From NCBI GenBank assembly GCA_022605425.2, contig JAKIMF020000005.1, positions 216,001 through 280,000 on the forward strand: a stretch of 64,000 bases of DNA. The letters run 5' to 3'. A program made the translations under genes and the position numbers. The DNA is from Hamiltosporidium tvaerminnensis (lineage: Eukaryota > Microsporidia > Dubosqiidae). The notes under the pieces were generated by a model. The model saw only the letters and a list, made by a program, of their open reading frames with translations, was not told where the DNA came from and did no database searches. Shown here in pieces: positions 23,219 to 36,704 of this stretch (positions within the stretch are counted from its first letter, which is position 1; every line of letters starts with the position of its first letter).

Positions 23219-26200
23219 TTACTGGAACTGAATTTTTTTAGGTTTGAATTTTAGAATAGTAGTTTTTAAAATTTAGAATATATGTGCAAGTTTTTTAAGT
23301 CTTTAAAAATTTTGTACCTATCTTTTTTTGAGTTAAATATTCAAGATTTTACGTACATTTAAAATTTTAGCAACCTAAAGATATATCGCTAAAAATGCCT
23401 GAATTCTGTCTATTAATCATAAGAAATTGCTTTATATCTTTACCAATATCTCAAAAACGCATAATTATTGGATCACTAAGAATTATTTATGGGATAATTT
23501 GATAATATCTACTCTGCGAAAACAAATGTTTAGTTTAATGAACTATCAATTTGATATTTTTTTATTCAATCTTAAATGATGTGCAATTTGTTTTTGTTTA
23601 CACCTAGATTACTCTAAATAGCATATATTTTGCTTTTAAATATATTTATACATCTTTAGCTTTATTTTAATATTGCTTCTTCGAAATACATGTTTTGTAC
23701 ATTAAATGTCTCTAACTTCTTGGTATTTTTTATATGCTCGTTTTTCTTTTGAAAAATAATCAACTTTGTTCAAAGTCTTGTATGAAAAAAATGAGCACAT
23801 GGAAAAAACGCAGTTTATAATTAAAAAAAATAATAAGAGCCGCATACATGGCATTAAGGTAAATAAGGCTATATTTGGCGAAAAATCGCATAAAACATCT
23901 ACCCTTCGAGTATATCAGATAAGAGTACATTTGTATGCTTGTTTAGTCATGCCCTCTCCATCTAAACCCAAAAAAGTCTAAAACGTCTGGCCCGGTAAGG
24001 TAATTAATAGTTACCCCGTTGTATTCTATATATTTTTGATAATCTTACGGTAGTTCTATACGTCCTAAAATACTACGAGCCGAGTGTCAGCAATCTATTT
24101 GATATTTTTTTTAAGAATTCAGACAAGGTTTGTTCGAATGTTTAAAAATAGAGAAAGAAATACAGAAGATGCACTAACATTAGGTTTTATTACAAATATA
24201 AAGTTGCACTGAAAAAATCATTGCTCGCAAAACACAGAAGAGAAAATTAGATTATTGAAATAATAGAGCACAACATAGAATATACTCGTCACATCTAACC
24301 CTGCTGTTTTATCGATACTGCTTGAAATATACGCTAAGAAATAATCATTTGAGTAAAATCATTAAAAATATTGGACAAAGATGTCAAAATGTAGTGATCT
24401 AAAGTTGAAGGCTATAAATCGAATTAGTTAGCATAAAGTCTAAGATCTTAGTAATTGAATATTTCGAGAATATGCAGATCTCATGCACCGATAACCGAAA
24501 CAAACTTTGTTTGAGTATTTCAAGCTTCTCGGGTATGCAATGACTAGATGCACACAAAGAAAGACATGAAAAACGTAAAAAAATTAAAGAGAAATCATTA
24601 GGTAAAAAATATAAAAAATACCCCCGAGAAAGCATCCAGACAAGGGAACCTTCTATTTTACAATAAAATTCCTTAATAACTTAGGTGAAATTTTATTTAG
24701 ATTGAGCCTAAAAAAGATCTTTTAAGGAATTTATTAAGTGAAATATGCTTTTATTCGTCACAATAAAAACTTTTCAGCGCTTAAATGTGAAGATCTTGTG
24801 GAAAGAGAATAGATTACATGAATTCAGAAGCAGATATTTTCGAGATGGCTAAAAGTAATGATCTAGGTATGTAGTCAAATTGTACAAGGTTGTAATTTTT
24901 TTGTATTAATACAAGAAAGGCTAATGAGTTGATATCTGCTTATAGTTTTTGTACATTTAGTCTCAGCTACTTATTAAATCTAGTTTACATATCTTAAAGA
25001 ATTGATAGATATGATCCATAGGCTTCTGATTTAAAAGACTAAATATTACAATACCAACAATTCGCTATTAAAAAATCTACAATCCATCTTAAATCCTTTT
25101 ATTCTATTATGAAAGAGGATCGTTTGCAAGAATGCGCGACCTATCGTTTCATAGTAAACTACCTATCTGATATCCAAAGGTACACCACAAAGAAGTCTGA
25201 CAACCGTGAATACATGATAAAAAATCGATAGAAGTTGGCGAATAAGTGTGTTATAAATTTGTACATTTTATATTGAAAAAGCAATATAGGCATGACAGGT
25301 AAACAAAAAGATCAATGGCAAGGCGCATATAATGTTTTTCCAAATAAATAATAGTTAAAAACGGAAGTAGCATTATTAGACATTAAAAATCCATGAAAAT
25401 TGCCGATCATTCGTATTATACTAATTAATAAATAGAATTTACTTGGTTTTATTTTTAAATTTATAATATATAAAATATTAAAATGAAAAGTTGATAGATT
25501 TCTTAGCTGAAAAAAATCCATAAAAATCATTTCTTGCTTATATAGATTCTCATACAATTTTTTGTGGTATTTATGAATCATTGACCACCCATCAATTGAA
25601 ATACGCAAGATTGAGAATGCAAACAGATGCAGAACCACACTTCAATTATCATCGCTTGTTCATCGAGAATACGGCGTGTTTTTTCAGACAATTAAACGCA
25701 CAAATTAATTAGAAAAGAAATGAAAAAGTTTATAAAAAATAGGTTTAAATGATCAGAGAAAATTCGAGCACAATGATTAGTGTTTTAAAGATACGGCTAC
25801 TCTTCTTAAAGAAAAGGAAGCTTAAGAATATCTTAGAATAAATAAAGATAGCAGAAGAATTTAAATAGGTAAATTCTCAGAAGTACGCTACAAACTGAAA
25901 CACAAAATTGAATCCAAGAAATTTATTCTAAGCAATATATAAAACAGCAATATAGTTGATCAGCTTTAATACAAAAGTACATCGCTTGAAATTATTGATT
26001 TCTCTAATTTGAATAAAGCTGTGTATGTGGTGCACAAACAATAAGAATACACTTAAAGAGATTGAAAGAGCATTCAAACCTTATTAGAATAAAGCTTGAA
26101 CGAGTTCTTCATATTTTTATGTTAAGATGGGTGCATATTTCTTTGGGATTCTTGGATCGCTTGGCAAAAAGTAAAGACACTTTTGCTAAAATAGCTGCGA

Positions 26201-27782
26201 TTCCGAATGATGAAATCAATAATGAAAACTCTATTGCCTAATATAAGACTTTTTAGGAGTAAACTACGAATTTAAGTATAGAAAAAACATGAAGAAACTA
26301 AAAAAAGCTTAATTAGTTGATTTGTATCAATAAATATAAAAACAAAAATCAGTCTAAGTTATAGTATGCTGAAAACAATAAGATATATATGCTGAGTATA
26401 CCACGGGCTGATCAGAATAAGTAATTTAAAACCAGTTGATCAGCGTGGATTGTTATAAGCAAAAATAAATTTATTCGGCGCTGCTACAAGTCTAAACAAA
26501 CCGATGAGAATTTCCTGAAAGATAGAACAAAATGCTTCTTAACAAGTATACAGGACAACATAATGAGGAGTGCGCATATGTATTTGGCATATACTATATA
26601 TATAAACCAGCATTTTTAGAATGAATAACATCAATTCAACTCACGAGATTCTTAATAACGAGTGTCGCGAGATTTGAGTGTATATACAAATAAAAACTTA
26701 TTTAAAATTCAAAAAATTAATCAAATAAATGTTTTCTTAGAGAATTGTGGCAAAAAGATAACCTTATTTAAAGCGGGAATCACTTTGGATTTTTACCTCA
26801 AATAGTTGGAAAAGTGAAACCAATATTGTAAGACACATTGCCAAAGGAATAAGTTCTATTATAAGTGTATTTTTAAGATAACTTTTTATCGGATAGACTG
26901 AATTGTATTATGTCAAAACACCATAAAACTTATCTTAAAAGATTGAAATACCCGTAAAGGTATACGTATACATTTTAATCCAGCACAATAAGACAATCAA
27001 AACGATATCTTTTGATCAACAAAGAGAACTTGAATTAAATCAAAATCCGAAGAAACTTCAGAGATCAACCCCATCATGTGTTATTGAAGAAGCTAAGATA
27101 CATAAACAACCAACACACTGCTATAAGATGCGGAAAACAAAGAACGGTATTAGACAAATGAATACAAAACATATTTTACCAAATTATGTTACTGAACTAA
27201 CCAAGTGAAAGAAATTAAAACAAATCTTGATGAAAATTCTCATTTTAAGTAAAAATTGATGCTTTAAAATGGGTGGCGAACGTATTTAAAAAAGAAAGGG
27301 TAGCAACAAAGATTTTTATTAAGTATGAAAGTAAAGAAATAATAACCGAAAAGTTATAGAAGCTTGGGTAAATCAGAATAGTGCAGTATAAATTTCATTT
27401 TTTAGGATTTTTGCAAAAAATACTAATAAATAATAGGAATCATAAAACACCATTAAAATTTTAGTTTGAATTTAAAATAAGCATATGTTCGCTCGTTTAC
27501 AAAAGTTCTATTGAAATAGTTGCAATTATGGTTAAGCTGCAATCCAAAAAAATATTTCATTATTATAAAGTAAACTCATAAAATTTTGTTTTTTCAAACC
27601 TAAACCTAAACTAATTTATTGATTATAACTTGGCTAAAACCATAATCTTACTATGAAAAGCTATTTTATAAAAGAGATTTAAATTTCAAAAATATTATTT
27701 AGTCATATATAAAGTTTCATGTAAAAAACAACAATTATTTTATTATTTAAGACCATAATTGATTAGGTTCATAATAGAATCA
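23219..27782. other. 4.6 kb decayed, gene-free region
   Basis: Many short frames, all closed by stops. Base composition is less AT-extreme than true desert, with coding-like snatches (for example near 25540-25680 and 26130-26230). This suggests old mobile elements or genes eroded past recognition. I could not assign a family to any of it. Confidence -1.
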
Positions 27783-30208
27783 CTAGTCTGAAAATTTAAT
27801 CTTTTGCAAATATTTCAATGTTGAAATGGAATTTACTGAAAAGACATTATTATCAATAGCTGAATTAACAAAATGAAGATTTAGCAATGATGACTGAGTT
27901 ATTATAAATTGAATCGTATCTTTTGTAATGTAAGATCCTACCAGAAATAATGTGTTTAATTTCGGAAAATACATATTACCATATATTGCAGCAAAACCCC
28001 TATAAATGTTGGCTTCGAGCGTAATAGAAAGATTTTCAAGATTTTTAAATCGACTTAATATGAGCAAATCAATAATATCGAATTGATTTCCAAAAATAAC
28101 TAGCTTTTTTAAAGATAAATATAAAGAATCGTTTGAAATATATTCCATAAACCCAGGTTTCAGGTTGCATTTTTGCAGTTTTAATTTTTTTAAAAATTTA
28201 AACTGACTTAAAAATATCATATCCTTTTGAAGAGATTCTGAACTTGAAAAATCCAAAGAACGCACTGTATTGGAAGAAAGAAATTTTTTGGATAAAATTT
28301 TGGCAAAAGGAGGCAAATTACAAAGTTTTAAGGTTTCCAACTTTTAAAACTTACTCAGGAAATTTACGATACAAGAGTCTAAACGGCACCTACTTGGATT
28401 CAATTTTTTTGTAAATGAATGCAAAGTATTTTGCTCATGTATATTTTTAAGCTTTATTGAATCTAAATATTCTAACGATAGATTTTCGACTTCTAAACCG
28501 ATTAGGAAGAAATTTTTTTGTTTTTGGCTAAATATTCCAGCGAGGTCTAAAACAAGATATTTTTTTCCGCTTAAAGTATCGCATTTGGTTTTAAAATTCG
28601 AAAAATCTAGATGCCTCATGCTTAAATATTCCAAGTTTCTGGATTTAATCAATAAGTTTGTACAAGTATAGCCTAATTTCGCACAATCTATTCTCAAACC
28701 GCGCAATGCATCGTTTTCATTCCAGGGGAGCAATTCATACAAATATCTTTTGTAAAAAGAATATGATAGATCTAAGTATTCTATTTTCATATTCCCGAGA
28801 TTGTTAAAAAAAACTTCGGTTAGCTTAAAACCAATAATTTTCAAAACTTTAAGTTGTAGGAAATGCCAACACAATTTAGCAAAAAACTGATTTTTAGATG
28901 GAAGAATACAATTAACTAAAATTAATGATTCCAAATTGTTTAAATTTTGCATTATGCAAATATCATAAGGTGTCAAAGTAACTCTTTCTAATTCCAAATA
29001 TCTTATTTGAGTTTTCTTCATAATTATAATAGCTTTTAACACCTTAGAAGAAAATACAAACAATTTTGGAGTCAGAGATTCTCGAGGTAAATTATTTTCA
29101 ATATAATCTTTGTCTTTTTCATAGCATTCGGAATAATACATATTATCATGAGATATTTTTAATCCATTTATTTTATATGAGAATATCACCCAAAAAAATA
29201 ATTCCGCATCAAAATCGGGTTGATTCTCAATCAGAATAAGTGCTTTCGGGGTCGTTCGTATTTTTATATCATTGATAATAGTTTTATGAAAATAATATAT
29301 CTCGTTTTCATTTGTCTTTTTTAGAAATAATACTTCATTAATATTTTCATCGAATTCTACATTAATGCCGTCAAAAAAAGTAGATAGAAATGGCAAAAAA
29401 GGTGATGTGTTTACTGAAAAGATATGTTTTTCAATTACATTAGGAAATTTATTTAGGATATCATTTTTATATGAAACTAATAAAGAAATAAGGTGTTTAT
29501 ACAAGCCAAATATAACATTTTATTCAGCATAACAAATATAATCAGAAAAAATCACCAGAAAGTCCATAAGCTTTTCTTTTTTTAAATCTGAGCATTTTAT
29601 ATTATAGCTGAAATTCAGAACAAAAAGAAAAATTTCAAATGTTTCAATATCAATATTTATTTTTGTTATTTCAGAAATATTGCATTTACACACATTTTTT
29701 TCTGATTTGGGTAAGTTATTTAATTATTTAGATCGGATAATGAATTCATCAGAATAGTTAAAAACTTAAGATTTTTCGTTTTTCGTTATCCATTCCACAT
29801 TTTTATCCTAATTTGCTCCGAACTTTTGAATTTTTTTCTGCTGTATGGATCTGATGATAGCGATTCCACAGATTTGGAAATATTTCCGTATTGGAAGGTA
29901 TAATCACTCTGATTATCTTTAATTTCACTAAATATTCTTTTTTTGTTGCAGTTTATTTCTTCGTTTTTGTTTGCTTCCGAGCACCGACTAATGAGTTCCT
30001 TCTGTATAAAATTCAATTCCAGGTCATTATTTGAAATGTCTTGGTCGTTTTTTTGTGGAATACCACTGATTATGGGGCATATTGCATTATTATCATCGAG
30101 GCTGTAATAGGCAGAGTGCTCATTCAATTTTTGGTTATAATGAAAATCTTCGACTTCGTTAGAAAATGTCCCTTCAATTCTAAAACATTTACACTGATTT
30201 TTTAGCAT
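27783..30208 (-). pseudogene. LRR-like gene broken by stops and a frameshift
   Basis: Reading down the minus strand, an ATG at 30208 follows a hydrophobic VILGFLFCSML segment and opens a frame to 29786. A frameshift near 29720-29790 leads into a second frame. That frame continues with only two stops: TAA at 29520-29522, just after FSDYICYAE, and TAA at 28344-28346, just after NFLSKF. It then ends at 27783. The body has LRR-type phrases (LNNLESLILVNCIL, LQLKVLKIIGFKL, FKNLENLSITLEAN). Total length (~2.4 kb) equals the intact member at 61536-63851. Damage is light compared with the 21202 copy, so inactivation is probably younger. Read-through cannot be excluded but has no support. Confidence -1.
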
Positions 30209-31084
30209 AGAACAAAAAAGGAAACCCAAAATAACTTTAGTTTTGTCTTCTTATTTACCAAAACCCCCGTTTTTACCTAATTTTTTTGTGTTTGGTGTTT
30301 TTCTTAAAAAACAGTATTGCATAATTTTATTATTTCTGATCATCTAAGAATATTTTTTTTCTGCTTTGATATATATTTCTAATTAAAGATTAAAATGTTT
30401 TTTGATCTTTTCATGAGATAAGAATAGTTTCATTTAATATTTTTTACAAGCTTTATCGGTTTTGGAATGTTATTTTAGTGTATAAAAAAGTTATTTATCT
30501 TTTCTTTGCGATAATATTTATGTTTGAAATTTATTTACCGCTATTAGATTGTCATTTACCCGCACTTTTTTAATTTAAAGAAATATTATTTTTCTTTTAT
30601 AAAGAGAAAACATTTAAAATTAGATTGTTTTAGTCCAAGATACTTTTTTTCCAATTTACATATATTTTGCGAAAATATTTTATGTATTTATTTTTAGAAA
30701 TTAACACAGCAAGTAAAATAAAAGTATATAATATAAATAAATTCTAGCTTTTATGCATTCAAAATAAAAATCCAACTCATTATTTTGAGATAATCCTATA
30801 TTTTTTGAAAACAAAAATTTAACTCAACAGGCAAGTTTTTTTAAAATAAAAATTAATTATGGCGTTTGTATTGAGAATATAAACTGACAAATTTTATTAT
30901 TCTTTAGTAATTTTTGTCGATTTAAGTCTTCTTTACCAGAAAAAGCACGAATTATTGTTTTTGTACTACACTACACCATATAACGCACAAATTAAAAAAA
31001 TTAAAAATTTCATTTTTGGGAAATTTCAATTAATTTGAATCCGGAAGAAAATATATCCTATTAATTTAGAAAGGAAAAAAAGGC
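30209..31084. other. AT-rich intergenic, no gene seen
   Basis: About 870 bases of T- and A-rich sequence upstream of the broken LRR-like gene. No motif or repeat identified. Confidence -1.
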
Positions 31085-31808
31085 TACCTTATTTAAAATA
31101 ATCACATCTTGTTAAAACAGTGTCAAGTTTTATTTTTTTTCATGGCATTAACATGGTTCTAGGTTTAACATAAATTACTGCTATCCCAACACTCCATCGG
31201 TACCTCCTGGGATACCTACGTCCCAAAGCTTTCATCTACCAAGTACTAGAACCTAATTAATAAGCGAGGCAGTTGTCCGCTATTCTTTAATGTCGATTGC
31301 ATGGTGTGAGATCAAAGTTCGAAGTCTACCGCGAGCTCCCCAAGACCATGCCACATTCTCACTTACTCTACACTTTCTGTTCCCAATAAACTTCTAGAAA
31401 ATATATATTTCAGAGACTTATATGTCGTTCACCTAGACCATGCAATGTCGTACCAAAAGGTATAAACCGGACCTTAAGTCTCTCGGCTTAAATGGTCTAT
31501 TTTAAATATATCTCGGGCGCTAAGTCTTCTAACACGAATGAGCAAGGCTAGGGTTCTCTGCTTTAATATGGCAATTACCTAAAAGTTAAGCTGCAGCCTG
31601 CAGTCTAGTTACATAAAAAACCAAAAAAAGTTGTAGAAAAAGATTCGTCTTTTCGTAGGACTTTTCCTCTTCATACAAACTCTGATGGAAAAACCGAATG
31701 TGTAGTGTGGTTTTACTCCCCCTAAAAATCCAAAAAATAACCTTTAGACCATTTTCCCAAACATTGCTAGGCAGAAGGTTTTTTATGTTGTTATCCTCCG
31801 TCTACCAT
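31085..31808 (+). mobile_element. Element U copy 2 (degraded)
   Basis: Collinear with copy 1 over its whole length but with many substitutions and small deletions. Left end near TTATTTAAAATAATCACATC; right end GTTATCCTCCGTCTACC. The internal palindrome TACC/GGTA is kept. It lies ~120 bp from the start of the hAT relic. Confidence -1.
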
Positions 31809-31929
31809 GATATTTTTAAACAATTAAATTATTTTAAAATAAATAGTTTAATTGAAGGAGGTGAGTTTATTATTTCAACAAGCGCCAATGAAACAATTAA
31901 CATGCTGCTAACGAATTAACTTGTAAAAT

Positions 31930-33500
31930 AGAAAAGTAAGGTACGCAACAACACTCTCAATGCATTTCATGTTCCAAGATATTTTAAAAAAACAAGCTCA
32001 AACCATCTAAGCTATTTGAGCATTTTAACAATCTGCATGTTAGTAAAGGTATGAATAGCAGGAATAGTTTGAAGTCAAAAGAGGATCAGTGAGATTAAGG
32101 GGTAAAATTCTAAAAGTATGTGCTTAGCACTCGAAAAGCCTTTGTTAGAGTGCCCTATCAATCGGCATATTTTGCAAGAAAAAAAACTTCACACGATTGT
32201 TGAGTAATTGATAAAACTTTGCGCATTAATAATAGCCAAAATGGCAGTAAATTCTAATGCACATAATATAATCCAAGACATTCCGTTATCGAATGATATA
32301 ATTTGAGCGTGAATTCAAGATCTTAGTAAAGATATTTTACTGCATACAATAGATACATGAAAGTAAGTCCACTAAAGACGGGCATATAATTTATTGGGTT
32401 CACAGATATTGATAATTGCTCCAGCTACTAGTTCTTGTGCGATATATAGAAGAAAAATAATAATAAAGGAGTTTATATTTTAGGAATCACCGTGTTGACT
32501 TCAAGAGAAACATATATTTGTAATCACATAAAAGATTTTTTAAAAATATTTTTACCATTGTTTGTGAAAGGCGCTATACATATTGATGGGACTAAGGTAA
32601 TGTTAGGCAACATGCTGGAATTTTTTAAAAAACGAAAAGGGAATTTCTGCAAGTTACAATAACATAATGCATTTTAGATCGTTACGCATTTGCCTTAAAA
32701 ACTCCACCAGAAACTTTAAAATATCATCTAATTACAGCAATAAAATCAGTAAAATATATCCGTAAACGAGCTTCAAGCATAATATTTTTCGTTTTCCGCA
32801 CGAAGAAATCAATGCTGCCCATACTGATCTTCTATATCACACCGAAATAGGATGGTTCTTTGAAGGCAGCATATTGAGCGAGTTTTTAAATTGCATGAAG
32901 AAATTATTCAGTTATTGACATGTCGAAACGTGATTTAGTAAATGATCTTGAGACTAAGAACTCTATTAAAGACAACCCTAGTTAGCAGGTATATAGCCCA
33001 TAAATGAATTGAGCATATCAATCAAAGTATTTGGTGCAAATATAATAGTAGCTAGTGAAAATTATCTTCATTTATTTGAAAAAAAGAAACTCGGGTACTC
33101 GAAGGGAAATTGGAAATTTTGTTAACTTTTTCTCGCTTGATTCAATTGTTGTAGAAAAAGAAAAAAAATACCAGTATACACGGCATTGCAATGCATTTTA
33201 AATCATTGACTGAATCATTAAGTGGATATCTTTCTACTTTAAATACTACCAAAATCAAAAATAGATACAAATCCAATTCTTTATAACCTAAATTCGATAG
33301 ATGATAGTGATTTAAAAAAAGAAATCTTATTAAAAGGCGAGATAGTGGACATATTTAAATGAAATTCAAACAGTTATAATGCATCCACAATTGGCAAAAG
33401 AAGCATTAGAGTTGCTTCTACCATTTGCTACTACTATTTTTATTAAATAAGGTTTTCTCCACTTTTGCACATAAAATGCAAAGCGATAAATTGCTTGAAT
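31930..33500 (+). pseudogene. hAT transposase relic with BED finger (ZBED5/SCAND3-like)
   Basis: Translating across frames recovers the domains of a hAT transposase in order. A BED zinc finger lies near 31945-32045 (CISC, then PSKLFEHFNNLH). Next come a KKLHTIVE segment near 32190 and DIPLSNDII plus IQDLSKDIL near 32275-32330. An IHIDGTKVMLGN catalytic-region segment is near 32575-32610. RYAFALKTPPETLKYHL and AIKSVKYIRKRASS lie near 32690-32780, and LLYHTEIGW near 32830-32860. The C-terminal dimerisation motif ALELLLPFATT lies near 33400-33430. Many stops and frameshifts show long inactivity. ZBED5/SCAND3-type hAT elements are best known from animals, so host origin is possible but not shown. 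Confidence -1.
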
Positions 33501-34618
33501 GGAAGCGATGACTTGATTTTTCTCTTTCAAAAAATAGATTCGCTTCACATAATTTCAATAAACAAGCAACACCAGTCTATCTATTAAATATAACAATATT
33601 TTTAAGTATTTGGTATATAATATCTAAATTTTTTTCTATAAACAACACATTTGCAAAAAATCGTAACACCTTTTGATCAGAGGCACGGAGCCCAATTTTC
33701 AGATACAAAGGGGTGCACCTCATTTACTATGTTAAAAATCATTGATCAAACTTATATATCTAAGGGATTAAAGAGACATCCAAGATCCATTGTTAAATTA
33801 TTTGATTATACCTTATAGATCTAATGAATAACTAATTACGTATGACAACTACAGATGAAAAGTCGATTAAGTCAAAGTTTTTTTAATAATTCTAAACTAT
33901 ACACATTATTTCTAGTCTATAAAACGAAAAAATATATGAAACAACAATTTCGATGGCGAAGAAGATTAGAATCAAAGCCGTACTATTGGTAGTAGTAATT
34001 AAAACACATTAATATCACAAAAAGCACGAAATATCAAATAAGACGAAACATCATGAAAAGATGTCGAATGCAAAATATATTAATTACGAGATAGATATTC
34101 CATAAAAGAATATAGGCGTTTATATTAAGTATTAAAATCGGAAAAAAATTGAAAAATAATACAAAAGGTGGCAATTAATGTCATATAATGCCCGAGGTTT
34201 TCGATAATCACAAAAAAATTATTTCTTTATATTCGCATATTTGATTATGAAATTTAACATCATAGTTAATATGTTAGTAGCTTTTCCGTATGGATGTGGA
34301 CTAAATTAGATGCTTATTGGATGTTTTCACTTTTATAATCTTTTAGACATTTCTTATTGACTTATTAGGCTATTAGTCAAAAGTACTTTATTTTTCCTTC
34401 AGTTATTACTTTCCTTATATTTTAGGTTCAAATTTTAAAAATTTATATCTTTCATAGTTTTTGTTCTTCATACTTTATTATTTATTTATATTCTGGTTAT
34501 ATTTCGACAATTCTTTATATTCTTTAAATTTCAATTTTTCTTTATTCTTTATCTTTCCTAATTTTCTTTTATACAATTTATTTTTGTTTATTTAAAATTT
34601 ATTTTCACAGGAACTTGA
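33501..34618. other. Intergenic; T/C-rich leader before SNF2 gene
   Basis: No gene seen. The last ~250 bases before 34619 are strongly T-rich on the plus strand and end TTTATTTTCACAG then GAACTTGAATG. A 3' splice-site-like CACAG just before the ATG is noted, but no matching donor was found. Confidence -1.
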
Positions 34619-36700
34619 ATGAATAAAGAAGAAGATGTAGAAAAATATGAAAAAGAAATTTTAAAAAAAGTAATAGAAGACAAAACAAAGAAGAAAATAG
34701 AAAAGATAAACGAAGAAATAAAGCAATGTATAAAAGAAAACGATACAAAAAAGATTGATAAGTTAAACCAAAAAAAGGAAAAAATTGAGCGAAATTACGA
34801 ATCTGAGAAATTATTATTTTCAGATGAAGATTTTGAAAAGAACACATTTTCAAACTATGAAGAGATAAAACCTTTTTCCAAACATTATGAGTGTGACAAT
34901 GATTTAGAAAAATTTATTAAAGAAAGAAATATAAAAATTAAAGAAATTTATGGCGAAGAAACTGAAAAAATAGAAGATTTTTATAATTTTTTAAAAACAC
35001 AAAGTCATAAATTAGAATTTTTATATATTTACAATCCTATTTGGAATATTTTATTTTCTTATCAGAAAGAATGTCTAGATTGGTTGTTATTTTTATATAA
35101 AAACGAAGAAGGCGGTATTTTGGCAGATGAAATGGGGTTAGGAAAAACCTTACAAATTTTATCTTTTTTATCTGCCATGTTTCAAAGTAAATTCATAAAA
35201 AATGTTCTTATATTGTCACCTGCAACTGTAATGAAACACTGGGTATGCGAATGGAAGTCAATATTTCCATTCGAAAGAATTTGTATTTTTCATAAATCGA
35301 AATCCTCGTCGGTAGAAAAACTTATAAATTCATTTAAATTTTTTGGTGGCATCGGTGTTGTTTCCTACGATGGTTTCAAAATATATTTTAAAAATTTAAA
35401 AAAAATTAAATGGGATTACACGATTCTTGACGAAGGCCATAAAATTAAAAATATGAATTCTTTAATATTTAAATATGTCAAAGAATTTGAATGTGAGAAT
35501 AAGATTATGATTACTGGAACGCCTATTCAAAACAATTTAGGAGAACTTTGGACACTTTTTGATTTTATTGTACCTGGAAAGTTAGGAAGTTATTCTTCAT
35601 TTATGGAAGAATATGAAATTCCTATTAAGGAAGGTGGATATATGAATGCTAATCAAAATCAAATTCAAAAGGCGTATAAATGTAGTGTTATACTTAGAAA
35701 TCTAATCGAACCCAACATACTAAGAAGATTAAAATCCAAAGTTGCTGGCCAATTACCCAATAAAACAGACAAAGTAATTTTTTGTAGTTTGACTGAAGAA
35801 CAAATATTTTTTTATAAAAAATGTTTAGACAGTGATTTAGTGGAAGGAATTTTTAAAGGAGAAATTAATGTGTTGACAGGAATCGACTCATTGCGGAAAA
35901 TATGCAACCATTTGTTTCTTCATACGCAGAACGATAAATATTTAAATCCTGAATATTTGGTAAATTTTTGTGGAAAAATGATAATTTTAGACAATTTTTT
36001 AAAAAAATGGAAAAAAGAAGAAAATAAAGTTTTAATTTTTTCACAGACAATAGGAATGTTGAATATAATCGAAAAATATTTAAAATATTCTAATTTTAAT
36101 TATTTAAGAATGGACGGTAAGACTTCAATTTCAAAAAGAAATGAAAATATTGAAAAATTTAATAATGAAAAAAATATTTTTGTTTTTTTACTCACCACAC
36201 GTGTTGGTGGTTTGGGATTGAACCTGGTTGGAGCAAACAGAGTTATAATTTACGATCCAGATTGGAATCCTTCTACTGACAACCAAGCAAAAGAAAGAGC
36301 GTATAGATATGGACAATCACAAGATGTAGAAACGTACAGACTTATCTGTGCAAATACGATAGAAGAAAAAGTTTATCAAAAACAAATTTTTAAAAATTTA
36401 CTTTCTAAAAAAATTCTAAAAAATCCAAATATTTCCAAATTTTTCGCCAAATCAAATCTTATTGATATTTTTACCTACGAACACAACACAACCCAAATAG
36501 GTAAAATTACTTCACCAGAAAATGAAAATGTACAAGAATCTAACTTTATAGATTTACATGATTATGAATTTAAAAATATTATAGAATTAACCAATGAAGA
36601 AAAAAAAATAATTAGTAATTATAAACTTAAAAATATACTTACAGACACAGAAATGATAGATTTTATTAATTTAAGAGAAAGAGATATAAAAGAGGATTGA
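34619..36700 (+). CDS. RAD26: SNF2-family ATPase, Rad26/CSB type
   Basis: A 693-residue SF2 helicase-like ATPase. Residues 1-85 are Lys/Glu-rich coiled coil. Motif I (DEMGLGKT) is at about 170-177, motif II (DEGH) near 273, motif III (TGTPIQNNLGELW) near 299-311, and motif VI (QAKERAYRYGQ) near 555-565. The LTGIDSLRKICNH segment between the lobes and the overall layout fit the Rad26/ERCC6 group. That group remodels RNA polymerase II stalled at DNA damage and starts transcription-coupled repair in the nucleus. It is much shorter than yeast Rad26 (1085), lacking long tails, as is usual in microsporidia. Rad54- or Mot1-type alternatives are less likely because the LRKICNH context and compact inter-lobe region fit Rad26 best. 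No CCC motif lies at the ATG. Confidence -1.
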   Translation: MNKEEDVEKYEKEILKKVIEDKTKKKIEKINEEIKQCIKENDTKKIDKLNQKKEKIERNYESEKLLFSDEDFEKNTFSNYEEIKPFSKHYECDNDLEKFIKERNIKIKEIYGEETEKIEDFYNFLKTQSHKLEFLYIYNPIWNILFSYQKECLDWLLFLYKNEEGGILADEMGLGKTLQILSFLSAMFQSKFIKNVLILSPATVMKHWVCEWKSIFPFERICIFHKSKSSSVEKLINSFKFFGGIGVVSYDGFKIYFKNLKKIKWDYTILDEGHKIKNMNSLIFKYVKEFECENKIMITGTPIQNNLGELWTLFDFIVPGKLGSYSSFMEEYEIPIKEGGYMNANQNQIQKAYKCSVILRNLIEPNILRRLKSKVAGQLPNKTDKVIFCSLTEEQIFFYKKCLDSDLVEGIFKGEINVLTGIDSLRKICNHLFLHTQNDKYLNPEYLVNFCGKMIILDNFLKKWKKEENKVLIFSQTIGMLNIIEKYLKYSNFNYLRMDGKTSISKRNENIEKFNNEKNIFVFLLTTRVGGLGLNLVGANRVIIYDPDWNPSTDNQAKERAYRYGQSQDVETYRLICANTIEEKVYQKQIFKNLLSKKILKNPNISKFFAKSNLIDIFTYEHNTTQIGKITSPENENVQESNFIDLHDYEFKNIIELTNEEKKIISNYKLKNILTDTEMIDFINLRERDIKED

Positions 36701-36704
36701 AATA

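Noticed and set aside
34600-34618. 3' splice site (TTTTCACAG) before the SNF2 start
   Set aside because: No donor consensus or branch site found upstream; the downstream ATG gives a complete protein.
34605-34853. Open frame antisense to the start of the SNF2 gene
   Set aside because: A Leu/Phe-rich mirror of the Lys/Glu-rich coiled coil on the other strand; no independent start signal.
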